A DNA stretch of 64,000 nucleotides from Streptomyces sp. NRRL F-6131 (GTDB lineage Bacteria > Actinomycetota > Actinomycetes > Streptomycetales > Streptomycetaceae). How positions within the stretch are numbered: position 1 is the stretch's first letter; every line of letters starts with the position of its first letter. The notes below the pieces were generated by a model, which was not told the DNA's origin, made no database searches, and saw only the letters and a list, made by a program, of their open reading frames with translations. The stretch is taken from the NCBI GenBank assembly GCA_000719695.1, contig JOHN01000015.1, positions 1-64,000 of the forward strand. Direction: 5' to 3'. A program made the position numbers and the translations under genes. Below, in pieces: positions 29,754 through 38,798 of this stretch.

Positions 29754-30917
29754 GTGGAGTCGTCCGTCCTCGCCTTCGCCACCGACCTCCTCGACGAGGG
29801 CGCCGACACCTTCTTCGGCAACCTCACCGACCGGGCCGGGGTCGGCGGCGTCACCCTCGCCTCGGTCTACCACGAGGCCCGCGACGTCTTCCCGCACAAC
29901 CCCCGCCGGGTGATCCGCTACCTGGAGCCGGGCGCGGCCTACTTCCGCCCCGACCCGGCCCGCTGGTCCGGGCAGCGGCTGCGGCCCGTGCCCTCCACCG
30001 CGATCGGCGACCGCGACCCGTTCGCCGAGGCCGCCGAGGAGGCCCGCCGGCGTGGCCTGAAGCTGCACGCGTGGACGGTTTTCTGCCACAACGACCGACT
30101 CGGCTTCGAACACCCGGACTGCGCACCCGCCAACGCCTTCGGGGACCGTCACCTCACCGAGCTGTGCCCGGCCCACCCCGAGGTCCGCGCGTACGCCCGC
30201 ACCCTGGTCACCGAGCTGGCCCGGTACGGCGTGGACGCGGTCCGGGCCGAGTCGCTGCACTTCCACGGCCTGCGCCACGGCTACCACCACGAGCGCTACT
30301 TCGAGGAGCTGGGCCCGGCCGCCGAGGCCCTGCTCGGCCTCTGCTTCTGCGGGCACTGCCGGGCGGCGGCCGTCCGCGCGGGCGTCCCCGCCGAGGAGGC
30401 GGCCGCGGCGGTCCGCACCGAGCTGCGCCGGCGGCTGGCCGACGACGCGGCCGCCGCCGAGCCCGCCGCGCTGGACGAGCTGGCCGGCGGCGCCGTGGCC
30501 GCCTACGTGGACGCCTCGGCCGCGACGGTGACCTCACTGGCCGCCGAGGTGACCGAGGAGGCGGCCCGGCACGGCATGCGGCTGAGCTTCATGGACGGCG
30601 GCGGCCCGGGCACCGGCTGGCTGTCCGGGATCGACCTGCCGGGGCTGGCGAAGGCCGCCCACCAGATCGAGACGCTGGGCTACGCGCGCACGCCCGAGGC
30701 GGTCCGCGAGAAGCTCGCCGCCTTCGCCCTGCACGGGGTGCGTCCGCAGGACATGGCGGTGATCCTGCGCCCGATGGCCTCGGACTGCGACGGCCCGGCG
30801 AATCTCGCCGCCAAGATCGCCGTGCTGCGCGAGCTGGGCGTGCCGGAGGTCGAGTTCTACCACTACGGCCTGATGCGGCTGTCCTCCCTCGACCGGATCG
30901 GCGCCGCCCTGGCCTGA
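29754..30917 (+). CDS. Uncharacterised TIM-barrel-like protein with CxCxxC
   Basis: A cytoplasmic 387-residue protein I do not recognise as a named family. The pattern of strands and motifs (GVTLASVYHEARD, GLKLHAWTVFCHNDRLG, GVDAVRAESLHFHG, RLSFMDGGGPGTG, MAVILRPMASDC) resembles the glycoside-hydrolase-like TIM barrels found as hypothetical proteins. LCFCGHCRAA holds a CxCxxC cluster that could bind zinc. There is no signal peptide. The GTG start at 29754 follows GGAG eight bases upstream. The enzymatic role is open. Confidence 0.7.
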   Translation: MESSVLAFATDLLDEGADTFFGNLTDRAGVGGVTLASVYHEARDVFPHNPRRVIRYLEPGAAYFRPDPARWSGQRLRPVPSTAIGDRDPFAEAAEEARRRGLKLHAWTVFCHNDRLGFEHPDCAPANAFGDRHLTELCPAHPEVRAYARTLVTELARYGVDAVRAESLHFHGLRHGYHHERYFEELGPAAEALLGLCFCGHCRAAAVRAGVPAEEAAAAVRTELRRRLADDAAAAEPAALDELAGGAVAAYVDASAATVTSLAAEVTEEAARHGMRLSFMDGGGPGTGWLSGIDLPGLAKAAHQIETLGYARTPEAVREKLAAFALHGVRPQDMAVILRPMASDCDGPANLAAKIAVLRELGVPEVEFYHYGLMRLSSLDRIGAALA

Positions 30918-31029
30918 AGCTGCCATGGCCGGAATCGATCGCTCACCCGTGCGACTGAACCTGGCCATGCCAACATGTGCTCCCTAAGCTCCCCCTCAGT
31001 CGTGATCATCCGACGAGGGGGAGCACCCA

Positions 31030-32028
31030 ATGACCGCATCACCGATCAGCCGCCGCCGTCTGCTCGCCGGAGCCGCCGGCACCGCCGGGGCCGCCGCCCT
31101 GGCGGGCACCGTCGGCGCCGGCGGGGCCGCCGCGGCCACCGTCCCGGCGCCCAGCCCGTACACGCTCAAGCTGCCGCACCAGATCGAGGCCGAGGCCCTG
31201 ATCGACAACCTGCGGCTGCGTCCCTGGGACCAGAACGCCAACCGGTACAAGACGGCCGGCGAGTTCGAGGACGTCCACACCACCGTCCGCTGGGGCACCG
31301 CCGGCCACCCGGAGGAGTTCTACAACCTGGCCCAGTGCTCGTCCTTCCTCACCCTGGCCCTCCAGCGGGCCTACGGCACCCAGCCCACCGTGCCCGCCGG
31401 GACGCCGATGCCGTGGAGCGGCTACAGCTACGGCTGGGCGACCCGGGAGTACTTCCAGCAGTACTTCATCAAGGACCCGGCCAACACCAACCCCTACCCG
31501 ACCGCCGAGAAGTACCAGCAGGCCTTCCTCGACCCGGACGCGCTCCCGCACTTCACCCGCGTCACCAAGCCGGTGAACCTGCGCCCCGGCGACCTGGTGG
31601 CCCTCGACTACCACCCCGACGAGGACGGCTCCAAGCCGTACACCGGCCACATCGTCATGATCCGCGAGCGCAAGGGCACCTGGTCGGACGCGGCGGTGGA
31701 CGCCAAGCTCGGCCGCCCGGTCGTCCCGTACGTCTTCGAGATCATCGACTGCACCAGCGACCCGCACGGCAACCCGGCGAACGGCGGCACCGCCACCGAC
31801 CTCTACCGGGCCTTCCCCGACACCCGGATCGAGGAGATCCCCACCACCGCCGGCACCTCGGCCTGGCGGGAGCACGACGGCGTCGGCTACGGCCACATGG
31901 TCTTCTACGCGGACGCCGACACCAAGCTGTTCGCCGGCTACCGGTGGAGCCTCAACAGCACGGTGCCGCGCTCCGTCGCCGAGCGCCCGATCTCGGCCGG
32001 CCGGGTCTGGCTCACCGACAGCATCTGA
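31030..32028 (+). CDS. Tat-exported papain-fold-like hydrolase candidate
   Basis: A 332-residue secreted protein. It starts with a twin-arginine signal (ISRRRLLAGAAGTAGAAALA). The mature part has NLAQCSSFLTLALQRAYG, followed after about 100 residues by RPGDLVALDY and YTGHIVMI; a Cys at a helix start followed by His in a strand is the arrangement of NlpC/P60, CHAP and related papain-like folds. This suggests an amidase or peptidase acting on the cell wall, but the family is not certain. Confidence 0.65.
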   Translation: MTASPISRRRLLAGAAGTAGAAALAGTVGAGGAAAATVPAPSPYTLKLPHQIEAEALIDNLRLRPWDQNANRYKTAGEFEDVHTTVRWGTAGHPEEFYNLAQCSSFLTLALQRAYGTQPTVPAGTPMPWSGYSYGWATREYFQQYFIKDPANTNPYPTAEKYQQAFLDPDALPHFTRVTKPVNLRPGDLVALDYHPDEDGSKPYTGHIVMIRERKGTWSDAAVDAKLGRPVVPYVFEIIDCTSDPHGNPANGGTATDLYRAFPDTRIEEIPTTAGTSAWREHDGVGYGHMVFYADADTKLFAGYRWSLNSTVPRSVAERPISAGRVWLTDSI

Positions 32029-32057
32029 GCCGGGAGCGCCGCTTCACCTCCGCCGCT

Positions 32058-33659
32058 TCACCTCCGCCGCCGGGACGTCCCGAACAGGCTCCGGGAGATC
32101 TCCCGCCCGAGCTGCGTCCCGGCGGAGCGGGCGAAGGACTTGAGCGCCGGGTTGCTCATCAGTGCCCCGAGCAGCCCGCCGCCGTCCTTGTCCCGGCCCC
32201 GCTCCCCACCCCGGTCCCGCTCCCGTTCCCGCTCCTGCTCCCGTTCCTGCTCACGGCCCCGCTCCGGTTCCGCCGGCGGCACCGGCACCGGCTCGGCCTC
32301 CGGTCGGGCCGCCCGCGCCGCGAGCTTCTCGTACGCCGACTCCCGGTCGATCGCGTCCCGGTACTTCCCGTTCAGCGCCGAGCCGTCCACCGCCGCCCGC
32401 AGCGCCTCCGGCGCGATCGGCCCCATCAGCGACTGCGGCGCCCGCAGCCTGGTCGCCGCCACCGGCGTCGGCGCGCCCTTCTCGGAGAGCACCGTGACCA
32501 CCGCCTCGCCGGTCCCGAGCGAGGTCAGCACCTCCCCCAGGTCGTAGGCGGGCGACTTCGGGAAGGTCGAGACGGTCGCCTTCAGCGCCTTGGCGTCGTC
32601 CGGGGTGAACGCCCGCAGGGCGTGCTGCACCCGGTTGCCCAGCTGCGCCAGCACGTCCGACGGCACGTCCTTGGGCGTCTGGGTGACGAAGAAGATGCCC
32701 ACGCCCTTCGAACGGATCAGCCGGACGGTCTGGGTGATCGCCTCCAGGAAGGCCTTGGAGGCGCCCTTGAACAGCAGGTGCGCCTCGTCGAAGAAGAACA
32801 CCAGCTTCGGCCGGTCGAGGTCGCCGACCTCGGGCAGCTCCTGGTAGAGGTCGGCGAGCAGCCACATCAGGAAGGTGGAGAACAGCCGCGGCCGGTCCTG
32901 CACCGCCGGCAGTTCCAGCACCGAGACCACGCCCGCGCCGTCCGCGCTCCGCAGCAGCTCGGCGGTGTCGAACTCCGGCTCGCCGAAGAACGCCCCGGCC
33001 CCCTCGTTCTCCAGCAGGGTGAGCGAGCGCAGGATCACCCCGGCGGTGGCGGCGGAGATCCCGCCGATGCCCCTCAGCTCCTCCTTGCCCTCGGGCGAGG
33101 TGAGGAAGGTGATGACCGCCGTGAGGTCCTTGAGGTCGTACAGCTCCAGGCCGGCCCGGTCGGCGTAGTGGAAGACCAGGCCGAGCGAGGCCTCCTGGGT
33201 CTCGTTCAGGTCCAGCACCTTGGCCAGCAGCAGCGGGCCGAAGCTGGTCACGGTCGCCCGGACGGGGATGCCGCTGCCCAGGCCGCCGAGCGCGTAGAAC
33301 TCGACCGGGCAGCCCCGGGGCCGCCAGTCCTGGCCGACCTCGGCGGCCCGGGCCGCGGTCCGCCCGCCCGGCTCGCCCGGCGCGGCCACCCCGGAGACGT
33401 CGCCCTTGATGTCGGCGAGGAACACCGGCACGCCCTGGGCGGACAGCTGCTCGGCGATCAGCTGGAGGGTCTTGGTCTTGCCGGTGCCGGTGGCGCCCGC
33501 CACCAGCCCGTGCCGGTTGAGCACCCCGAGCGGCACCCGCACCCGGGCGTCGGCGTACGCGGTGCCGTCCAGCAGCACCGCGCCGAGTTCCAGCGCGGGC
33601 CCGGTGAAGGCGTACCCGTCGGCGATCTCCCGGACGGCGTTCGGCACGGCAGCGGACAT
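32058..33659 (-). CDS. HerA-like (DUF853) ATPase
   Basis: A 533-residue P-loop ATPase of the HerA-C/DUF853 family. Walker A is GATGTGKTKT near residue 56, Walker B is LVFFFDEAHLL, and the arginine-finger region is TQTPKDVPSDVLAQLGNRVQ. HerA relatives are hexameric DNA translocases involved in end resection, but this bacterial subgroup lacks an adjacent NurA nuclease and its role is unknown. The C-terminal 100 residues are an Arg/Glu-rich low-complexity linker (REQEREQERERERDRGGERG) followed by a short conserved tail. It is convergent with the Tat-exported protein gene. Confidence 0.85.
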   Translation of the reverse strand: MSAAVPNAVREIADGYAFTGPALELGAVLLDGTAYADARVRVPLGVLNRHGLVAGATGTGKTKTLQLIAEQLSAQGVPVFLADIKGDVSGVAAPGEPGGRTAARAAEVGQDWRPRGCPVEFYALGGLGSGIPVRATVTSFGPLLLAKVLDLNETQEASLGLVFHYADRAGLELYDLKDLTAVITFLTSPEGKEELRGIGGISAATAGVILRSLTLLENEGAGAFFGEPEFDTAELLRSADGAGVVSVLELPAVQDRPRLFSTFLMWLLADLYQELPEVGDLDRPKLVFFFDEAHLLFKGASKAFLEAITQTVRLIRSKGVGIFFVTQTPKDVPSDVLAQLGNRVQHALRAFTPDDAKALKATVSTFPKSPAYDLGEVLTSLGTGEAVVTVLSEKGAPTPVAATRLRAPQSLMGPIAPEALRAAVDGSALNGKYRDAIDRESAYEKLAARAARPEAEPVPVPPAEPERGREQEREQERERERDRGGERGRDKDGGGLLGALMSNPALKSFARSAGTQLGREISRSLFGTSRRRR

Positions 33660-33851
33660 CGGAGACCCTCCAGGGCGGTGCGGCGGAGCGGCAGGACCAC
33701 GACTCGGCGGGCCGACGGGCCCCGGGACCCGGTGCGGATCACGGAGGACCTACCCGACATTTCCCATGAAACAGCCGCAATCCCCCGCCCGCAGCTCACA
33801 CCCGTGCGCGTGGCGGGGCCAGGGCTGCTGGGCCATCCGCCGCCCAAACGG

Positions 33852-33857
33852 TAGGCT
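33852..33857 (+). promoter_or_regulatory. -10 element of a leaderless gene
   Basis: TAGGCT lies six bases ahead of the GTG of the VapB-like gene, which has no ribosome-binding site; a leaderless transcript is likely. Confidence 0.45.
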
Positions 33858-33863
33858 TTCCGT

Positions 33864-34160
33864 GTGATCTTCAAGCGCATCGGCAATGGGCGGCCGTACC
33901 CGGATCACGGCCGTACCAGCACCCGCCAGTGGGCGGACGTCGCCCCGCGCCCGGTGCGACTCGACCAGCTGGTGACCACCAAGGGCCAACTGGATCTGGA
34001 AACCCTCCTGGCGGAGGACTCGACCTTCTACGGGGACCTCTTCGCGCACGTCGTGAAGTGGCACGGCGACCTGTACCTGGAGGACGGCCTGCACCGGGCG
34101 GTCCGCGCCGCGCTCCAGCAGCGCCAGGTGCTGCACGCCCGTGTCCTCGAAATGGAATGA
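33864..34160 (+). CDS. Orphan VapB-like small protein
   Basis: A 98-residue protein highly typical of Streptomyces chromosomes that annotation pipelines name a VapB-family antitoxin. Visible blocks are MIFKRIGNGRPYPDHG, VRLDQLVTTKGQLDLETLL and a C-terminal YLEDGLHRAVRAALQQRQVL. No PIN-domain toxin lies on either side, so a toxin-antitoxin role is unlikely. Its strong core conservation suggests a chromosomal function that has not been described. Confidence 0.75.
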   Translation: MIFKRIGNGRPYPDHGRTSTRQWADVAPRPVRLDQLVTTKGQLDLETLLAEDSTFYGDLFAHVVKWHGDLYLEDGLHRAVRAALQQRQVLHARVLEME

Positions 34161-34402
34161 CGGACGGGCCGGTCCACCCGGCCGTACGCGTCGGACCGCC
34201 CTCCGGTCAGGACCGGGGGGCGGTCCCTTCGTACCCGGGTGCCGCCATTCGGGTACCGGCGTACTCCGGATGATGATCGTTTAGTACCTTCACAGCTGTC
34301 CGGCACTAATCTGCTGACTACGGCCGCGATCGCCCTCCCGCGACGCCGCGCCCGGCCCCACCGTCACCCGATCCCCGCCCCGGCACGAGGGGGAGACAAA
34401 CC

Positions 34403-35080
34403 GTGAGCATGTTGACTCCCCAAGGCCTGAAGGGGAAGCAGTACCGGATCACCGGCAACGCCTATCCGCGACTGGGCCGCCCGCCGAAGAAGAGCCGCAA
34501 GGTGTTCGCGCTGATCGGCGCGCTGCTCGCGCTGGCCCTGATCGGCCTCGGCGGCGTCCAGCTCTGGGACATCTTCAGCGGCAAGGGCAAGAACGCCTCC
34601 GCCCAGGCCTGCGCCAGCCCCTCCGGCAAGCCGCTGGCCGCCCCGACCCCGGAGGTCGCGCCGACCGTACCGGGCACGGCCGCGGCGCCGATCGACCCCG
34701 CGGCGGTCCCGCAGCCCGCGGCCGTCACCGTGAACATCTACAACGCGACCGCCAAGGCCGGCCTGGCCGCCCGCACCGCCGAGGAGTTCAAGAAGCGCGG
34801 CTTCACGATCGGCAAGGTCGGCAACGCCCCGGCGGAGCTGGACAAGAAGGTGCCGGGCACCGCCCAGGTGGTCGCCGGGCCGGCCGGCGCCGGCGCGTCC
34901 ACCCTGGTCGGCTCGGTGATCGCCGGTGCCACCAGCACCGCCGACGCCCGCACCGACGCCACCGTGGACTTCGTCATCGGCGACAGCTACAACGCGCTGC
35001 TCGACGAGACCCAGGCCGCCGCCGCACTGGCCGCCGCCACCCGCCCGGTCCCCGCCCCGAGCAGCACCGGCAGCTGCTGA
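34403..35080 (+). CDS. Membrane-anchored LytR_C-domain protein
   Basis: A 225-residue protein with a basic cytoplasmic start (RLGRPPKKSRK), one TM helix (ALIGALLALALIGLGGVQL), a Pro/Ala linker and an extracytoplasmic LytR_C domain (TVNIYNATAKAGLAARTAEEFKKRG). This domain is the C-terminal part of LytR-CpsA-Psr wall-polymer ligases; here it stands alone without the catalytic domain. The role is probably in envelope assembly. GTG at 34403 and ATG at 34409 are both possible; GGGGGAG lies upstream. Confidence 0.85.
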   Translation: MSMLTPQGLKGKQYRITGNAYPRLGRPPKKSRKVFALIGALLALALIGLGGVQLWDIFSGKGKNASAQACASPSGKPLAAPTPEVAPTVPGTAAAPIDPAAVPQPAAVTVNIYNATAKAGLAARTAEEFKKRGFTIGKVGNAPAELDKKVPGTAQVVAGPAGAGASTLVGSVIAGATSTADARTDATVDFVIGDSYNALLDETQAAAALAAATRPVPAPSSTGSC

Positions 35081-35116
35081 CGCGCCGGCCCGGATCACCG
35101 GGCGGACAACGAACGA

Positions 35117-35147
35117 GGAGCCCCCCGGCAGCACGCCGGGGGGCTCC
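35117..35147. terminator. 12-bp stem terminator between LytR_C gene and upp
   Basis: GGAGCCCCCCGG (35117-35128) pairs perfectly with 35136-35147 around a seven-base loop, in the gap between two convergent genes, so it probably acts on both. Confidence 0.8.
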
Positions 35148-35169
35148 GTCACGTCCGGGTCGGGAGGGC

Positions 35170-35805
35170 TCAGCCCGCCGTGCCGTACAGCCGGTCGCCG
35201 GCGTCGCCGAGGCCCGGGACGATGTAGCCGTTCTCGTTCAGCCGCTCGTCGACGGCCGCGGTGACCACGGTGACCGGCAGACCGGACAGCTCGCGCTCCA
35301 TCACCGCGACGCCCTCCGGCGCGGCCAGCAGCACCACGGCGGTGACGTCGGTGGCGCCGCGCTCGATCAGCATCCGGATCGCCGCGACCAGCGTGCCGCC
35401 GGTGGCCAGCATCGGGTCGAGCACGTAGACCTGGCGGCCGGAGAGGTCGTCCGGCATCCGGGTGGCGTAGGTGGAGGCCTCCAGGGTCTCCTCGTTGCGC
35501 ACCATGCCCAGGAAGCCGACCTCGGCGGTCGGCAGCAGCCGGGTCATGCCGTCCAGCATGCCGAGGCCGGCCCGGAGGATCGGCACCACCAGCGGGCGCG
35601 GGTAGGAGAGCCGGGTGCCGGTGGTCACGGCCACCGGGGTGGTGATCTCCACCTCGTCGGTGCGGACGTCCCGGGTGGCCTCGTACGCGAGGAGGGTCAC
35701 CAGCTCGTCGGTCAGACGACGGAAGGTCGGCGAGTCGGTGCGCTCGTCGCGCAGGGTGGAGAGCTTGTGGGCGACCAGGGGGTGGTCGACGACGTGGATC
35801 CGCAT
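35170..35805 (-). CDS. upp: Uracil phosphoribosyltransferase
   Basis: A 211-residue enzyme making UMP from uracil and PRPP in pyrimidine salvage. The PRPP loop is [16 protein letters not shown], the dimer/GTP-site segment is [15 protein letters not shown], and the uracil-binding end is [17 protein letters not shown]. Length and motifs are full and typical. Gene order with tadA and tRNA-Ser beyond matches the conserved streptomycete core. Confidence 0.95.
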   Translation of the reverse strand: MRIHVVDHPLVAHKLSTLRDERTDSPTFRRLTDELVTLLAYEATRDVRTDEVEITTPVAVTTGTRLSYPRPLVVPILRAGLGMLDGMTRLLPTAEVGFLGMVRNEETLEASTYATRMPDDLSGRQVYVLDPMLATGGTLVAAIRMLIERGATDVTAVVLLAAPEGVAVMERELSGLPVTVVTAAVDERLNENGYIVPGLGDAGDRLYGTAG

Positions 35806-35979
35806 GCATCGAGGTTAGCCCGCGTCCGGACGCCCGTACGACACGCCGTGCCAGGCGGCGCCGCCGGGCCACCCGGGTCGACGCTCACTCTCCCGTGACG
35901 CGCCGTGACGCACCGCGAATGTCCGGACGGAACGGCCTCCTGTGGTATCAACCCGGCCGATCTGGGAAAGTCAGGTCCT

Positions 35980-36216
35980 ATGACGAGCAACCCGAACTCC
36001 GGGCACGGCTCGGCGGACGAGGCCCCGACCTCGTCGGGCGGCCTCTCGGGCCCGCCCCCGGACCGTCCGGAGACCGAGGCGGAACGCCGCAGGCGCCGCG
36101 CCGTCTTCCTGCGCGAGCTCACCGAGGCCCGCGAACTGCGCGAGCGGGTCCAGCCCCGCCGCACCAAGGAACGCAGGATGCGCGAGGCGATGCGGATGCG
36201 AACCTTCCGGATCTGA
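35980..36216 (+). CDS. Small Arg-rich conserved protein
   Basis: A 78-residue protein: a disordered Ser/Gly/Pro start, then a strongly charged helix (EAERRRRRAVFLRELTEARE) and a basic tail ending in MRMRTFRI. No known domain. It sits divergently from upp. The ATG at 35980 lacks a good ribosome-binding site. It may bind nucleic acid, but this is only suggested by charge. Confidence 0.6.
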   Translation: MTSNPNSGHGSADEAPTSSGGLSGPPPDRPETEAERRRRRAVFLRELTEARELRERVQPRRTKERRMREAMRMRTFRI

Positions 36217-36457
36217 CGGCCCCTCCACGGCTTCTCCACAGTCCCGCTGCCGCCCGGCCGCCGTACACCGTCCGACGGTCAACCCTTCCGACACGACCTG
36301 CGAAGACGCGCTGCAGAACACCCCCCGCAGAGCCTGGCTTTCTGTCACGATTCCGATGGGACGGTCCGAACAGCGGACCGCCTCTGGCGCGGGGGCGGCC
36401 AGTTCCGCGTCGCCCGAGAGCGCCGACAACCGAGACCGAGATCTTGGGAGTGCCCCG

Positions 36458-37006
36458 GTGGCGTACTTCGCTGCAGTGCTTGCTCGCACCGAGGACGGGT
36501 GGGATGTGAGCGAGACGGAACTCGACAACGTCGAAACCCTCGCCGACCTGGCCGACCTGGCCCGCGAGGCGACCCAGGACGACGACAGCGTCCTGGTCTT
36601 CATCGAACAGGAGGACTCCTGGTTCGCCATCGTCCGGGTGGACGGCGAGGAGGACCCGCGGATCTTCGTGTCGGACGGCGCCGCCGCCGCCCGCAGCTCC
36701 TACGGCTCCGTCCTCACCGACGAGCTGGTGGACCAGGCCGGCGAGAGCGAGTTCGGGGACCTCGACAACCTGGTCGCCGAGCTGGAGGAGGACGCGGAGG
36801 CCGGGGCGCAGGAGGACGACGAGGACGGCGAGGGCCACGGCGGCGTCCCGGTCGGCCCGCTCGGCGACGCCCATCTGCTGACCGAGTTCGGCCTCACCCA
36901 CGACGCGCTGCTCGCCCTCAGCGGCGAGGGGGCGGTGCCCGGCGACGCCCTGGAGGAGATCGCCGAGGCACTGGGCTGCGGCGAGGTCCTGGAGGCCGTC
37001 CGGTAA
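36458..37006 (+). CDS. tRNA adenosine deaminase-associated protein
   Basis: A 182-residue acidic protein of the actinobacterial family always found before tadA. It starts VAYFAAVLARTEDGWDVSE, has a central Asp/Glu-rich linker and ends DALEEIAEALGCGEVLEAVR. The molecular role is unknown; constant linkage suggests that it helps or regulates the deaminase. The GTG at 36458 follows GGGAG. Confidence 0.85.
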   Translation: MAYFAAVLARTEDGWDVSETELDNVETLADLADLAREATQDDDSVLVFIEQEDSWFAIVRVDGEEDPRIFVSDGAAAARSSYGSVLTDELVDQAGESEFGDLDNLVAELEEDAEAGAQEDDEDGEGHGGVPVGPLGDAHLLTEFGLTHDALLALSGEGAVPGDALEEIAEALGCGEVLEAVR

Positions 37007-37063
37007 CTCCCCGTGTCCACCGTCCGGACGGCCGGACCGCCGCCATGCCCGACACTGGATGCC

Positions 37064-37618
37064 ATGCAGTCCGCCCGCCCGATCCCGCCGCTGCCCGCCC
37101 CCGTCCGCCCCGACCCGGTCCGCGACCGCTGGGCGGCGCCGATGCGCCTCGCCATCGCCGAGGCCGCCCTGGCGCCGGCCACCGGGGACGTCCCGGTCGG
37201 GGCGCTCGTCCTCGGACCGGACGGCGAGGTCCTCGGCCGCGGCCACAACGAGCGCGAGGCCGTCGGCGACCCGACCGCCCACGCCGAGGTGGTGGCGATC
37301 CGCGAGGCCGCCCGCACCGTCGGGAGCGCCGCGCGCGGCAGGGCCGACGGGAACGGCGCGCGACCGGACGGCTGGCGGCTGACCGGCTGCACGCTCGTCG
37401 TCACCCTGGAGCCCTGCACCATGTGCGCGGGCGCGATCGTGCTCTCCCGGATCGACCGCGTCGTCTACGGCGCCCTCGACGAGAAGGCCGGCGCGGCCGG
37501 CTCGCTCTTCGACGTGATGCGCGACCGGCGGCTCAACCACCGCCCCGAGGTGATCCCGGGCGTCCTCGCCGACGAATGCGGCGAACAACTGCGCGCCTTC
37601 TTCGACACCCACCGCTGA
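37064..37618 (+). CDS. tadA: tRNA-specific adenosine deaminase TadA
   Basis: A 184-residue zinc deaminase that converts A34 to inosine in the anticodon of tRNA-Arg(ACG). The zinc and proton-shuttle motifs are PTAHAEVVAI and LEPCTMCAGAIV. It pairs functionally with the tRNA-Arg(ACG) genes at 61131-61313, whose anticodon it edits. An insert between the motifs (GSAARGRADGNGARPDGWR) lengthens the protein. ATG 37064 is chosen; GTG 37013 is in frame but without a ribosome-binding site. Confidence 0.92.
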   Translation: MQSARPIPPLPAPVRPDPVRDRWAAPMRLAIAEAALAPATGDVPVGALVLGPDGEVLGRGHNEREAVGDPTAHAEVVAIREAARTVGSAARGRADGNGARPDGWRLTGCTLVVTLEPCTMCAGAIVLSRIDRVVYGALDEKAGAAGSLFDVMRDRRLNHRPEVIPGVLADECGEQLRAFFDTHR

Positions 37619-37685
37619 ACCGCCCCGGCCGCCCCCGGCGATACGGATTTCGTTCCCGCGCCACCCGTCCGGTAGAGTTCCCCTC

Positions 37686-37775
37686 GGTAGCGTGTCCGAG
37701 CGGCCAAAGGAGCACGCCTCGAAAGCGTGTGTGGGGGCAACTCCACCGTGGGTTCGAATCCCACCGCTACCGCCA
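37686..37775 (+). tRNA. tRNA-Ser (CGA)
   Basis: A class II tRNA with long variable arm. The acceptor GGTAGCG pairs with CGCTACC; the anticodon loop CTCGAAA gives anticodon CGA; the T arm contains GGTTCGAATCC; the 3' CCA is encoded. Reads serine codon UCG. Confidence 0.95.
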
Positions 37776-37781
37776 GCAAGC

Positions 37782-37817
37782 CCGAGGGCCCGTCCGGAGA
37801 TCCGGACGGGCCCTCGG
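37782..37817 (+). terminator. Terminator of tRNA-Ser(CGA)
   Basis: A perfect stem of at least 16 bp (37782-37797 with 37802-37817) closes a four-base loop six bases after the tRNA end. Confidence 0.85.
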
Positions 37818-38231
37818 CGTTCCCGCGCACCCTCGGGCGCGGAAAGGGCTCCGTACCCGTCGGCCGATGACCACCAACGCCTGTCGAGTACGGAGCCTGG
37901 ATGGGGGGAGCGGTTCGGGGGGACTGACCGCTCCCCCGGGCGGAGTCCCACAACCGGGGCCGCGTCGGGGGGAAGCCGCGGCACCGGTCCCACAGCGGGG
38001 AGCTCCGGATCCACGTACCGGGGATTCCTGCCAGACCCTCGGTACATCACCCATCCTGCCGCCCGTCCCGGGCCCCGGCACCCGGAGAAAGGCCCCTGCC
38101 GCGGGGACCTTCGTCCCGCCGGGCGAACGCGTCACACACGTGATAGGCCGTCCGGGTGGATAAGCTGCCCGTTGCACGGGCCGCTCGGGGACCGGACGAC
38201 GGCGGCCCACGGCAGGGAGGAAGGTCACCGG
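37818..38231. other. Intergenic region with one hairpin
   Basis: These 414 bp between the tRNA terminator and the small membrane protein hold no supported gene. A hairpin with an 11-bp perfect stem (37904-37914 with 37927-37937, 12-base G-rich loop) is the only clear structure. The end of the region, GGGAGGAAGG near 38215-38224, serves as the ribosome-binding site for the next gene. Confidence 0.5.
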
Positions 38232-38396
38232 ATGGCGCAGGCGAAGAAGATCGGAATGGTCCTCCTGCTCATCTTCGTGCTCTACACGATCATCACCTCG
38301 CCCGCCCGCGCGGCCGAGCTGGTCCAGTTGGGCTTCGAAGGCATCTCCAACGCCGCCAAGGCCGTCGGCACCTTCATGACCGGCCTGGTGAAGTAG
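38232..38396 (+). CDS. Small single-helix membrane protein
   Basis: A 54-residue protein with one hydrophobic helix (IGMVLLLIFVLYTIITSP) after a basic start, and a short amphipathic end (NAAKAVGTFMTGLVK). It could be a membrane-anchored peptide with the C-terminus outside. No known family; the strong GGGAGGAAGG site upstream supports translation. Confidence 0.65.
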   Translation: MAQAKKIGMVLLLIFVLYTIITSPARAAELVQLGFEGISNAAKAVGTFMTGLVK

Positions 38397-38456
38397 CCGG
38401 GGACCCACCGGCTACGGTGGGCCCGACACCCGACCCCGTCCGCGAGGAGCGGCACC

Positions 38457-38750
38457 GTGATCCGCCACCTGGTCCTGTTCAAGCTCAACGAAGGCGTCAG
38501 CAAGGACGACGAGCGCGCGCTCGCCGGCGCCGAGGCCTTCGCCGGGCTCGGCCCGGTCGTCCCCGAGCTGCGCGAGTGGGAGTGCGGCTGGAACACCACC
38601 GACCGCGACATCGCCCACGACTACGCCATCAACAGCCTGGTCGAGGACCGCGAGGCCCTCCAGGCCTACCTCACCCACCCGGCCCACCAGGCCGCGGCCG
38701 CCCAGTGGCGCGAGTTCGCCACCTGGGTGATCGCCGACATCGAGGTCTGA
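38457..38750 (+). CDS. Dabb-domain (A/B barrel) protein
   Basis: A 97-residue dimeric alpha-beta barrel protein (MIRHLVLFKLNEGVSKDDER start, THPAHQAAAAQWREFATWVI end) of the stress-responsive Dabb family. Cellular role unknown. GTG at 38457 follows GAGGAG. It precedes the sigma-factor pair as in the conserved streptomycete arrangement. Confidence 0.85.
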   Translation: MIRHLVLFKLNEGVSKDDERALAGAEAFAGLGPVVPELREWECGWNTTDRDIAHDYAINSLVEDREALQAYLTHPAHQAAAAQWREFATWVIADIEV

Positions 38751-38798
38751 GCCCGGGGCACGCCCCGGCCCGGCCGGCGCGTCCCCCGGACGGCCTGC

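Noticed and set aside
33864..34160. Type II toxin-antitoxin module
   Set aside because: Only the VapB-like protein is present; the neighbours are a HerA-like ATPase and a LytR_C protein.
37692..38163. Long frames passing through tRNA-Ser(CGA) on both strands
   Set aside because: They are read-through of the tRNA and of GC-rich DNA, without ribosome-binding sites or family resemblance.
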